A DNA stretch of 6,830 nt from Spirochaetota bacterium (GTDB lineage Bacteria; Spirochaetota; Spirochaetia; Treponematales; Breznakiellaceae): the NCBI GenBank assembly GCA_023398155.1, contig JAEWSV010000434.1:1-6830 (forward strand). The letters are read 5' to 3'. A model generated the notes under the pieces. That model was not told the origin of the DNA. It worked only from the letters and a program-made list of their open reading frames with translations, and searched no databases. Positions 1-6,350 of the stretch are shown here, in pieces. The position numbers and the translations under genes are program-made. Numbering within the stretch: position 1 is the first letter of the stretch; each line of letters begins with the position of its first letter.

Positions 1-647
1 GGACTCTTGAACCCGAGGCCGCGGACCTTGTCGCACAGGATAGCTACCATTTCCGAATCCAAAGAACGGACGTCGACCCGTTGGGGATTCGCGAAAAAAG
101 CCTCCCGGAAAAGCGCCTTCGCCGCCCGCGGTTCATCCACGAGCGCATAGACATCTGCAAGTTCGGCGAGGGCCTCGGCGTCGTCGCGCTTCGCCCGCGC
201 GGCCTCCTCCAAATACTTGAGAGCCAGATCGTAATTCCCTACGCCCTTATAACATCGTCCGAGCCGTAGGAGCAGTTCCGCGTCCTGGCGATCGCCTCCT
301 TCCGCGAGCAGCCCTTGGAAGCACGTCAACGCCGTAGAAAACGCGTACCGTCGCACCGCGTACAGGCAGCGATCGTAGTCGCGGCCGATTCGATCAAGAA
401 AAACGAAAAAAGCCTTCCATTGCGTCAGGATGAACTCGCCGCGCTCGTAACCGTCGCCTATTTCCGTGAGGCGCTTGGTCCGCTCTAGCCACCAATTGAC
501 GCACTTGAGGGCGTAGACCACCTCGGGATGCTCAAAATCCATCCGCAACGCCTCTTCAAGCGCGAGGACGGCAGCCGACGCTTCCGAGGCTTTCAGGTTG
601 TCATAGGCTTTCTGAAGGAGCCCCTGTACGGTCGTTTCGGCATCCAT
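1..647 (-). CDS. TPR-repeat protein, 3' end cut by window edge
   Basis: Reading the minus strand from ATG at 647 gives 215 uninterrupted codons to the left edge, so the C-terminus is missing. There is no signal peptide or membrane segment, so a cytoplasmic protein is likely. Helical repeats can be seen at about residues 7-37 (LLQKAYDNLKAS, then AVLALEEALRMD) and 42-55. Clear TPR-type repeats lie at about 123-153 (ELLLRLGRCYKGVGNYDLAL) and 157-188 (EALAELADVYALVDEPRAA, then PQ). An aromatic-rich middle (QWKAFFVFLDRIG, LYAVRRYAF) lies between them. TPR arrays mediate protein-protein contacts; the partner is unknown. The gene is divergent from rpe and sits behind a strong promoter at 696-723. 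No Shine-Dalgarno is visible before the ATG. The overall design resembles a TPR family I remember from spirochaetes, which I cannot verify here. Existence as a gene is well supported; function is not. Confidence 0.88.
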   Translation of the reverse strand, partial: MDAETTVQGLLQKAYDNLKASEASAAVLALEEALRMDFEHPEVVYALKCVNWWLERTKRLTEIGDGYERGEFILTQWKAFFVFLDRIGRDYDRCLYAVRRYAFSTALTCFQGLLAEGGDRQDAELLLRLGRCYKGVGNYDLALKYLEEAARAKRDDAEALAELADVYALVDEPRAAKALFREAFFANPQRVDVRSLDSEMVAILCDKVRGLGFKS

Positions 648-661
648 GTCTTGAACAGTAT

Positions 662-692
662 GGCGCTTTGATGATACAACAGGCGCCTTTTT
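662..692 (+). terminator. Hairpin plus T-run, terminator-like, between the divergent genes
   Basis: GGCGCTT (662-668) can pair with AGGCGCC (681-687) to give a 7 bp stem with one G-U pair and a 12 nt loop, followed at once by TTTTT. This has the form of a small Rho-independent terminator facing right. No plus-strand gene precedes it, so it would only act on transcripts antisense to the TPR gene. In the leftward transcript the same bases form a weaker 5 bp stem within the 5' leader. It may also be a chance structure. Confidence 0.3.
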
Positions 693-694
693 CT

Positions 695-701
695 TATTAT
701 A
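695..701 (+). promoter_or_regulatory. Possible rightward -10 (symmetric TATTATA) for rpe
   Basis: The same AT-rich core reads TATTATA on the plus strand, which fits the symmetric TATNATA form described for bidirectional bacterial promoters. Read to the right, TATTAT matches five of six -10 bases and would start transcription near 707, about 90 nt before rpe. No acceptable -35 is seen at the right spacing, so the rightward activity is only a suggestion. No better rpe promoter is visible in 648-796. Confidence 0.3.
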
Positions 702-723
702 CCATTTCGACCGGCTTAGTCAA
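696..723 (-). promoter_or_regulatory. Extended -10 sigma70-type promoter for the leftward TPR gene
   Basis: On the minus strand a -35 TTGACT (723 to 718, five of six consensus bases) is followed by a 16 bp spacer and a perfect -10 TATAAT (701 to 696). A TGG directly upstream of the -10 fits the extended -10 pattern TGn. Transcription would start near 689, giving a leader of about 42 nt before the ATG at 647. This is the best promoter match in the window. Confidence 0.75.
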
Positions 724-772
724 TTGCGTCCGCTGTCGCGCGCCTGAGTCCATCGATCCTTTACAAAGCGAA

Positions 773-780
773 GGGAGGGG
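773..780 (+). promoter_or_regulatory. Purine-rich Shine-Dalgarno-like tract upstream of rpe
   Basis: GGGAGGGG is the only strong ribosome-binding tract before rpe. It ends 16 nt before the ATG at 797, well beyond the usual 5-10 nt. The three codons in frame between them are ATT/ATC, which are not normal starts. Either initiation at 797 tolerates the long spacing or a rare start is used. Confidence 0.45.
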
Positions 781-796
781 CATTATCATCGAGCCC

Positions 797-1447
797 ATGG
801 GTCAGCGAATCGTTGCGCCGTCAGTACTTTCCGCGGACTTCTCCCGCCTCGGCGAAGCCGTCGCCGAAATTACGGCCTCCTCGGCCGAATGGGTCCACCT
901 CGACGTCATGGACGGCGCGTTCGTCCCGAACCTGACGTTCGGTCCGAAGACCGTCGCGGATCTCAGGCCCCATACGGATGCCGTTTTCGACGTACATCTC
1001 ATGACCGAACGTCCCGACGCTCTGATCGCGGCCTTCGCGGAGGCGGGGGCCGATTACATTACCTTCCATATCGAAGCGACAGTCCATGCCCATCGGACCG
1101 CCCAAGCGATCAGGGAACTCGGCATGAAACCGGGCATCAGCCTCGTCCCCTCGACGCCGATCTCGGCGTTGGAGGAGATCCTGCCGTTCGTCGACCTGGT
1201 GCTCGTCATGACCGTCAATCCGGGATTCGGCGGCCAGACGCTCATCCCCGCCTGCATCGAGAAGGCCCGGCGCCTCAGCCGCATCAGGGAGGAACGCGGA
1301 TTGTCCTACCTGATTTCCGCCGACGGCGGGCTCAACGAGAGAACCGCTTCGGCCGCGCGGGAAGCGGGCGTCGACGTGATCGTCGCGGGCTCGGCTTTTT
1401 TCGGGGCCCCGGACAAGGCGGCGGTCGTGCGCACCCTCAGGGGTTAG
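797..1447 (+). CDS. rpe: Ribulose-phosphate 3-epimerase
   Basis: Interconverts D-ribulose 5-phosphate and D-xylulose 5-phosphate in the non-oxidative pentose phosphate pathway, in the cytoplasm. The 216 residues match the family's usual length and TIM-barrel order. IVAPSVLSADFSRLG (5-19) is the first strand. HLDVMDG (34-40) carries the metal-binding His34 and catalytic Asp36. DVHLM (65-69) carries metal ligand His67. The VNPGFGGQ loop is at 140-147, ISADGG (173-178) carries the second catalytic Asp176, and VIVAGSAFFG is the C-terminal phosphate-binding region. All expected metal and acid/base residues are present. The segment usually reading LNPATP is LVPSTP here (116-121), a mild change. The frame is open upstream to a TTG at 668, but conservation begins at residue 4 of the 797 start, so 797 was chosen despite the distant Shine-Dalgarno. 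It is the first gene of the rightward cluster, 56 nt before the next gene with no obvious terminator between. Confidence 0.97.
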   Translation: MGQRIVAPSVLSADFSRLGEAVAEITASSAEWVHLDVMDGAFVPNLTFGPKTVADLRPHTDAVFDVHLMTERPDALIAAFAEAGADYITFHIEATVHAHRTAQAIRELGMKPGISLVPSTPISALEEILPFVDLVLVMTVNPGFGGQTLIPACIEKARRLSRIREERGLSYLISADGGLNERTASAAREAGVDVIVAGSAFFGAPDKAAVVRTLRG

Positions 1448-1503
1448 GCCTTCACTTGAGTTTTACCCTCGCTTTGCCGAAAATCGGGAGAGGAGTTCCA
1501 TCG

Positions 1504-2487
1504 ATGACCAAACGAGGGCTGAGCCTTATCTTCGCGGCGCTGATGAGCGTTGCCGCGGCCTTTGCGGACGACCTTCCCGCGTCCATACCCGCCGCGCTCG
1601 TTCGCGGCGTGGAACTCTACGGAGAAGGGAAGTGGCATGACGCCGTGCTGGAACTCAAAAGGGCGGCCGCGGCCCTTACGTCGAAAGACGAGACTTCCGA
1701 GGCCGCGTACTGGATAGCGCTGGCTGAAATAGGCGCTGGCGAATACGAAGCGGCCGCTCGGGACTTGGACGCGCTCATCACCGCGGACCCGATGGGCAAG
1801 CGGACCAACGAGGCCGCCTACCAGAAAGGCAGGGCTTTCTTCCACCTCGGAAGGTACGACGACGCCATCGTGACCTTTAAAACGTATTCCGATCTGGCGG
1901 TCGATGACCAGCGGAAGTCGGCCGCGGCATTCTGGATCGGTGAGTGCCTCTACGCCCTCGGACGGCTGGATGACGCTCGATCGGTCTTCTCCCTTATCGT
2001 CGAACGTTACCCGACAAGCCTAAAATACGAAGCGGCCTACTATCGGGTCGCGCTCATTGACCAAAAAGCGATCGAGACCGAACTTCTCAAGCTATTGAAA
2101 TGGAGCCACGAAGAATCGCTCAGGACCGTGGAAGAATACCAACGGAGGGAGCGTTCGTACGAACAAGCCATCGTCGCGTACCAGAAAAGGATTGCCGAGA
2201 TGCTCAAGGACGGCCGCCTCGCCGATCTGGAAAATGAGAATAAGGAACTAGCCGAGCAGCTCGCCGCCGCGCGCCTCTCCTCGATACCGACTCCCGATGC
2301 TCCTGCGGCGATCGTCCCGGCGGTTCCCGTTCCCTCGCCGGTTCCCGCCCCCGCCGCTCAGGCGCCCGAGACTCCGCTCGCGAGCGAACGGGTCGCGCGG
2401 CTACTCGCGCTTAAGGCGAAAGCGTTGGAACTCCAGAACGCGGTTCAAGGAAAACTTGGCGCCGCTGAACCGGGGGAGAAAAAATGA
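1504..2487 (+). CDS. Exported TPR / coiled-coil protein with Pro-rich linker
   Basis: A 327-residue protein I do not recognise by name. Residues 1-21 are a signal peptide: MTKR, a hydrophobic core, then an AFA cleavage site before DD. There is no lipobox cysteine, so a periplasmic or secreted soluble product is likely. TPR-like helical hairpins lie at about 30-62, 66-98, 103-135 (YQKGRAFFHLGRYDDAI) and 140-172 (FWIGECLYALGRLDDA, then RYP). The repeat periodicity recalls YbgF/CpoB and BamD-type envelope proteins. Residues about 190-258 are charged and helical, probably a coiled coil (YEQAIVAYQKRIAEML, then LENENKELAEQL). A Pro/Ala/Val-rich linker spans about 261-293, and a final helix about 294-318. 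The start at 1504 is supported by GGGAGAGGAG (1486-1495), 8 nt away, and by the signal peptide. Its stop overlaps the next gene's start by 4 nt, so the two are probably coupled. A cell-envelope scaffold or adaptor role is inference. Confidence 0.88.
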   Translation: MTKRGLSLIFAALMSVAAAFADDLPASIPAALVRGVELYGEGKWHDAVLELKRAAAALTSKDETSEAAYWIALAEIGAGEYEAAARDLDALITADPMGKRTNEAAYQKGRAFFHLGRYDDAIVTFKTYSDLAVDDQRKSAAAFWIGECLYALGRLDDARSVFSLIVERYPTSLKYEAAYYRVALIDQKAIETELLKLLKWSHEESLRTVEEYQRRERSYEQAIVAYQKRIAEMLKDGRLADLENENKELAEQLAAARLSSIPTPDAPAAIVPAVPVPSPVPAPAAQAPETPLASERVARLLALKAKALELQNAVQGKLGAAEPGEKK

Positions 2488-3527
2488 AGAAGTTACTCCT
2501 CCTCGTATTCGTTATCCTCCCGACGCTTCCCTTTACCGTCGGCGCTTTGGAAGTCCGGGAAGGGCGGGTAAAACTCGTCCTGCATGAATCCACCGGTCGT
2601 TTTTCGCTCTACTATTTGACCGATATGAAGAAAGAGCGCTACGAAGCCCTTTTCGTCGACCAGGATCCGAGAACCTCTTTCGTCGCCCTCCTCGTGAACG
2701 ATCGGTCCCTCCGTCTCGGGGATACCTCCTCGTTCCGCTTCCGCATCGAGAAAACGGAAAACGGGGCTCGATTGCTGTTCGAATCAAAAGACTTCGCCGT
2801 AACGCAGAGCTTTACCTTCATCCGCACCGCGAGCGCGGCGCTTGTGGACGGGATCCGAATGGATGTCGACGTGGAGAACCGCGGAGAACGAGCGGCTGAG
2901 GTCGGACTCAGGATCCTCATCGACACGAAACTCGGAGAAGAGGAACGGGAACATTTCACCACGGACCGGCGCGCATTCGCTGCCGAGACCGTCGTGAATC
3001 CCGCCGCTGACGGGGACCGGTGGTGGTACTCGAAGAGCGATGCGGCGGGACTCATGGGTAGTCTCGCCATCCCTGCGGACGCGATCCCGGACTCGGTGCA
3101 CATCGCTAACTGGAAACGCCTGAACGATGCAGCATGGAAAGTCCCGTCGAACCCCGGGCGAAATTTTAACTTATTGCCGTATTCCATCGACGACTCGGCG
3201 GTCTGCTACTACTTCGATCCGATGCCCCTCTCGCGCGGCGCCGGGCGCCGCGTGAGCGTCTTGCTCGCCGCAGCGGACGATGCGGGTTTCTCGTCGACCC
3301 CAACGGAGGTCGACGAGGGACTCTCGCGATTGCTGAGCGCCAGCGTGGAGGAAGCGGAATCGCCCGAGCTCGCCTTGAGGACCGACCTCGTCACCGTTCG
3401 GGACCTTCTGGAGCGTATCGACGCCGCGGTTTCCTCGGGGGGATCCGTCTCCGACGAGGAGCTTGCCGCCCTTGAAGCCGTCATGGAGCGTCTCAACGAA
3501 CGACATGGCAGCGCCGAGAGCAAATGA
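2484..3527 (+). CDS. Exported beta-rich protein of unknown function
   Basis: A 347-residue protein, family not recognised. Residues 1-21 form a signal peptide (MKKLLLLVFVILP, with a VGA cleavage site before LEV) and there is no lipobox, so it should be periplasmic or surface-exposed. The mature part is rich in alternating hydrophobic strands up to about residue 280, suggesting a beta-sandwich. VGLRILIDTKLGE (140-152) resembles a G-R-x-x-x-DT-x-LG motif I recall from some secreted beta-sandwich proteins; treat that as a weak hint. Other distinctive spots are WWYSK (180-184) and an NFNLLPYS to YYFDP stretch (about 227-246). The C-terminal 60 residues look helical and acidic. There is a good Shine-Dalgarno, GGGGGAG (2472-2478), 5 nt before the ATG. 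It overlaps both neighbours by ATGA, fixing it inside the operon and suggesting that it works with the TPR proteins either side. No catalytic motif is evident. Confidence 0.85.
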   Translation: MKKLLLLVFVILPTLPFTVGALEVREGRVKLVLHESTGRFSLYYLTDMKKERYEALFVDQDPRTSFVALLVNDRSLRLGDTSSFRFRIEKTENGARLLFESKDFAVTQSFTFIRTASAALVDGIRMDVDVENRGERAAEVGLRILIDTKLGEEEREHFTTDRRAFAAETVVNPAADGDRWWYSKSDAAGLMGSLAIPADAIPDSVHIANWKRLNDAAWKVPSNPGRNFNLLPYSIDDSAVCYYFDPMPLSRGAGRRVSVLLAAADDAGFSSTPTEVDEGLSRLLSASVEEAESPELALRTDLVTVRDLLERIDAAVSSGGSVSDEELAALEAVMERLNERHGSAESK

Positions 3528-4654
3528 ACGCAGATTCGCTCTTAGCCAAGGCCGCTCGGCTCGCACGTAGCCGCCGATACGGCGAGGCGATCCGTCTTCT
3601 TGAGCCTGAGGTCGTCCGTTACCATGATTCCTTCAGGTATTACTTCATACTCGGGTATTCCTGTCTGCAAGCCGGCGACTTCGGAGGATCGTTCACCTAT
3701 TTCCGCCGCGCGCGCGAGATTAAGATGCGCGACCCAGCCGTCCTCCTCGGGCTCGCGGCGCTCCATCTCCGGAGAGGGGAAACCGACCGCGCCATCGATC
3801 TCTACCTCGATATCCTCGAGAAGGAAAGCGGAAACAGGATCGCGCAGCGGGCCCTCGACGTGGTGCGGAAGCGGGGCGATCCGGAGGTCCTCGGGGCATG
3901 GATAGAGGCGGGGAAGCTCGTTCGCATCTATCCTCCTGCCCCGTCGGTTCCCGGATCCGCGCGCCGCGCCGCGTTGATCGTCGGAGGTACGTTCCTGGCG
4001 CTTTCCGTCTCCGTACTCGCGCTCTTAGCCCTCGGTATCCTCGCGTCGCCCTTCAGTCCGGGGATGGAGCGTCCCGGACTCGAAGGCACCGACCTCGCGG
4101 CGGAAGACCGCGAGGGGCCGGTGCAAATCGGCGGCGCCTATCGCTACGTCCTCACGAAGCGGCAAATCCTCGACGCCTATGCCGCCGCGCAACGTCTTTT
4201 CCGCGATTACCGCGACGACGCCGCGCGGGTCGAGCTGAATCGCATCCTGGAATCGAACGCATCCGAAGCCGTAAAGGAGAAGGCCCGCATCCTCGCGTCC
4301 TTCGCCGCCGCGCCCGGTTTCGATACCCTAAAGGACCGTTTTCCTTATTCCGCTGTTGCCGCCGAACCCGTCCTGTACCGCGGCTGCCACGTGATCTGGC
4401 GGGGCATGGCCGCGAACCTCGTAGAAGCCGAACGGGCCACTTCGTTCGATCTCCTGGTGGGATACGATACGCGCAACGCGCTCGAAGGCATCGTAAATGT
4501 ACGGTTCGATTTCGCCGTCGCCGTCGATCAAGAACGTCCGCTCGAAATCCTCGGACGCGTCGTCCCGACGTTCGCCGCCGCTGGCGAGAGCGCGCTGCGG
4601 ATTGAGGGCGTGGCCCTCCACCAGGCGGCGTCCCTCGGCGAAGGAAGAAAATGA
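3524..4654 (+). CDS. Membrane-anchored TPR protein
   Basis: A 376-residue protein, not recognised by name. There is no N-terminal signal peptide. Residues 3-34, 37-68 (YYFILGYSCLQAGDFGGSFTYF) and 71-102 (VLLGLAALHLRRGETDRAIDLY) are three TPR-like repeats. A single strongly hydrophobic helix lies at about 149-174, preceded by RR (147-148). By the positive-inside rule this places the TPR domain in the cytoplasm and residues about 175-376 outside the membrane. The outer part begins with an acidic linker, then a helical stretch (about 203-255), then a mixed beta region to the end. The Shine-Dalgarno is modest (GAGAG, 3516-3520), and start codon overlap with the preceding stop (ATGA) suggests coupled translation. 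It also overlaps dtd by ATGA. A role linking cytoplasmic partners to the two exported upstream products is inference from topology and context. Confidence 0.86.
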   Translation: MNADSLLAKAARLARSRRYGEAIRLLEPEVVRYHDSFRYYFILGYSCLQAGDFGGSFTYFRRAREIKMRDPAVLLGLAALHLRRGETDRAIDLYLDILEKESGNRIAQRALDVVRKRGDPEVLGAWIEAGKLVRIYPPAPSVPGSARRAALIVGGTFLALSVSVLALLALGILASPFSPGMERPGLEGTDLAAEDREGPVQIGGAYRYVLTKRQILDAYAAAQRLFRDYRDDAARVELNRILESNASEAVKEKARILASFAAAPGFDTLKDRFPYSAVAAEPVLYRGCHVIWRGMAANLVEAERATSFDLLVGYDTRNALEGIVNVRFDFAVAVDQERPLEILGRVVPTFAAAGESALRIEGVALHQAASLGEGRK

Positions 4655-5100
4655 GGGCGGTCGTGCAACGGGTGAGCGCTGCTAGCGTTTCCGTGGATTC
4701 CGCGGTCACCGGCAAGATCGAACGCGGCCTTCTCGTCTATCTCGGAGTAGCCTCGGGGGACAGCGAGACGGACTCGTCTTACCTGGCGGATAAAGTAGCG
4801 ACCTTGCGCATTTTCGCCGACGGCGAGGACAAGATGAACCTGTCGGTTCAGGATATCGGCGGCGGAGTCCTCGTCATCTCTCAGTTCACCTTGCTCGCGG
4901 ACGCGCGCAAGGGGCGCCGCCCTTCGTATTCGGACGCTGCCGCGCCCGCCCTCGCAAGGGAACTCTACGAGCGGTTCGTCGCGGAGCTCGGCCGAAAGGG
5001 CCTGTCTACGGCGACCGGCGTATTCCAGGCGTCAATGCGCGTCGCATACATCAACGAAGGTCCGGTCACCATCCTCCTCGATTCCCGCAAACTTTTTTGA
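4651..5100 (+). CDS. dtd: D-aminoacyl-tRNA deacylase
   Basis: Hydrolyses D-amino acids mischarged onto tRNA (for example D-Tyr-tRNA), a cytoplasmic proofreading step outside the synthetases. The 149 residues match the usual bacterial DTD length. MRAVVQRVSAASVSV opens the protein as in the family. KMNLSVQDIGGGVLVISQFTL holds the active-site SQFT motif at 77-80, followed by ADARKGRRPSY (83-93). NEGPVT (135-140) contains the Gly137-cisPro138 pair that gives chiral selectivity. Two positions differ from the forms I remember: NDGPVT is NEGPVT, and the FGA/FAA before the second motif is FQA (125-127). Neither removes a known catalytic residue. AAGGAAG (4641-4647) precedes the start, which overlaps the upstream stop by ATGA. 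It ends the rightward operon, only 6 nt from the stop of the convergent gene. Confidence 0.97.
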   Translation: MRAVVQRVSAASVSVDSAVTGKIERGLLVYLGVASGDSETDSSYLADKVATLRIFADGEDKMNLSVQDIGGGVLVISQFTLLADARKGRRPSYSDAAAPALARELYERFVAELGRKGLSTATGVFQASMRVAYINEGPVTILLDSRKLF

Positions 5101-5106
5101 TCGACG

Positions 5107-6207
5107 TCAGAGCAGCCGGGGCGACCGTAGATACCGCTCGGCGTCGAAGGGCGAGAAAAGGTTGGAAAGCGACTCGTCGCGGGCGATCGTCGCGATGATG
5201 GAGGCCGAGAGGTCTGCGGAGGGGACCACTTCGAGTCCCGGGATATCGTCAGGGATGCAGGCGGGGCAGAACACGGTGTCGGTCACGAGGACGCGCTTGA
5301 GCAAGCCTTCTTCAGAGAGCCGCGCGAGCCGCTCCGTAGCGGGCGGCGAGAAGAGTGCGTGTACGGCCGCGATGTTGATCTCGGCGGGATTGAGCCGTGC
5401 GAGCGCGCGAATCAGGCTTTCTACCGAGCCCGCGGTGTCGATCATATCGTCGACTATCCAAAGATTTTTACCTTCGAGCGGAGCGGCGGACAAGATATTT
5501 ATGGAGCTGATGGTGTTAGCCTGCGTATAGTCCCGCTGTTTGTGGGCGATCACGAGGGGCGCGCCGAAGGCGTTCGCGAAGCGGCGGGCCAACTTTTCGC
5601 CGCCGGCGTCCACCGAACAGAAAGCCCAATTCGTCCTGACTTCCCGTTCCAGCGTATCCGCGTCACGGATGTAGACATCGCATAGCCGTTTCTTGAGCAA
5701 ATGCAGGCCGGGCACGTCGTCTATCGCGCACGCGGTCGGGTCGAGCATCGTCTTGGATTTATCCGAGTGGAGCTGGTAGGTGATGATGTGGTCGGCGCCG
5801 AGGCTGGAGAGGGTCTTGAAGTGTATCCAAAGACCCACCGAATTGCGCCGCGTGGTGCGGTCGGACCGCGAACAGGACACGAAGGGCTCAAATACGATGA
5901 TACGATCGGCCTGCGATCGCTTGAGGGCGTCGACCGCGTGGTAAAGTTCGATCTTGGCTTCTTCAACCGCGATGCCCGCCTCGTTACGCGCCGCGCTCGC
6001 GAAAAGATAAACGTCCTTTCCCCGAAGGGAGGCATTCACCGAGACTTCCAGCTCCCCGTCGGCGAAGCGATCCGTTTTGAGCGCGTCCACGCGGTCTATC
6101 CCTACGGCCCAATCCATGAAGCTCGGATACCGTTTCAAGACCTCGGCCACGCGGCTCGCGTAACCGCGCATGGTCCGGGTCGCGACGATCGCGAAGGCGT
6201 TCCTCAT
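5107..6207 (-). CDS. Divergent ribose-phosphate pyrophosphokinase (PRPP synthetase-like)
   Basis: Probably forms PRPP from ribose 5-phosphate and ATP for nucleotide, His and Trp synthesis, though activity is not assured. Of 366 residues (usual bacterial enzymes are about 310-320), the clearest signatures are FADGE (48-52) and the PRPP-binding loop IVDDMIDTAGS (251-261). The flexible-loop Lys/Arg pair survives as HKQRDYTQAN (K223, R225; usually KRR). The ATP-binding stretch normally reading YARQDRK is SCSRSDRTTRRNSVG (111-125). The usual DLH metal motif is QLH (145-147). The N-terminus, about 10-47, lacks the usual SGN-type sequence and is longer, and the C-terminus has an extra tail. It belongs to the Prs fold family but is not a standard Prs, and could be a paralogue with altered activity. 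The start at 6207 is the first possible; no Shine-Dalgarno is visible. It is convergent with dtd and divergent from recA. I withhold the symbol prs because of the divergence. Confidence 0.85.
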   Translation of the reverse strand: MRNAFAIVATRTMRGYASRVAEVLKRYPSFMDWAVGIDRVDALKTDRFADGELEVSVNASLRGKDVYLFASAARNEAGIAVEEAKIELYHAVDALKRSQADRIIVFEPFVSCSRSDRTTRRNSVGLWIHFKTLSSLGADHIITYQLHSDKSKTMLDPTACAIDDVPGLHLLKKRLCDVYIRDADTLEREVRTNWAFCSVDAGGEKLARRFANAFGAPLVIAHKQRDYTQANTISSINILSAAPLEGKNLWIVDDMIDTAGSVESLIRALARLNPAEINIAAVHALFSPPATERLARLSEEGLLKRVLVTDTVFCPACIPDDIPGLEVVPSADLSASIIATIARDESLSNLFSPFDAERYLRSPRLL

Positions 6208-6269
6208 GCCGATTACTGTAGCCGCACTCCCGCTCCGCGTCGAGCGTTTTTCCGCTCTTCCTTGATGGA

Positions 6270-6296
6270 TTGACGCGAATACGTGTATGGTATGAT
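6270..6296 (+). promoter_or_regulatory. Probable recA promoter (extended -10)
   Basis: A -35 TTGACG (6270-6275) and a -10 TATGAT (6291-6296) are separated by 15 bp, slightly short. TGG immediately before the -10 gives an extended -10, the same TGG arrangement seen in the promoter at 696-723. The start of transcription would lie near 6303, leaving a leader of about 48 nt. An inverted pair GCGAA (6275-6279) and TTCGC (6299-6303) brackets the -10 and could be an operator, but matches no LexA box I can name with confidence. Confidence 0.5.
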
Positions 6297-6337
6297 CGTT
6301 CGCATGAAAGCAGGGAACGCGGCGAGAGCGTACGCGT

Positions 6338-6345
6338 GGGGGAGG
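6338..6345 (+). promoter_or_regulatory. recA Shine-Dalgarno, decides the GTG start
   Basis: GGGGGAGG lies 5 nt before the GTG at 6351 but 14 nt before the in-frame ATG at 6360. The spacing favours GTG as the true start of recA, giving an N-terminus of Met-Ala-Lys-Met. Confidence 0.7.
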
Positions 6346-6350
6346 CTAGA

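Noticed and set aside
81..269. 62-codon plus-strand open frame
   Set aside because: Antisense shadow of the leftward TPR gene, which has coherent TPR sequence in its own frame.
668..796. Longer rpe reading frame starting at TTG 668 or ATG 671
   Set aside because: The extra 43 residues resemble nothing in Rpe, the region contains the leftward promoter, and family similarity starts only after 797.
889..1503. Open frame upstream of the exported TPR protein, inside rpe
   Set aside because: It is an Arg-rich shadow of rpe in another frame; a clear signal peptide and Shine-Dalgarno set the real start at 1504.
6208..6230. Promoter for the PRPP synthetase-like gene (TACAGT at 6220 to 6215)
   Set aside because: The -10 is poor, no -35 supports it, and the start of transcription would fall on the start codon.
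6242..6257. Small hairpin GAGCG/CGCTC between the PRPP synthetase-like gene and recA
   Set aside because: The stem is only 5 bp and the T's lie in the loop rather than after it, so it does not look like a terminator.
5701..6273. 190-codon plus-strand open frame antisense to the PRPP synthetase-like gene
   Set aside because: The minus-strand frame has FADGE and PRPP-loop motifs; the plus frame has no recognisable domain and is explained by high GC.
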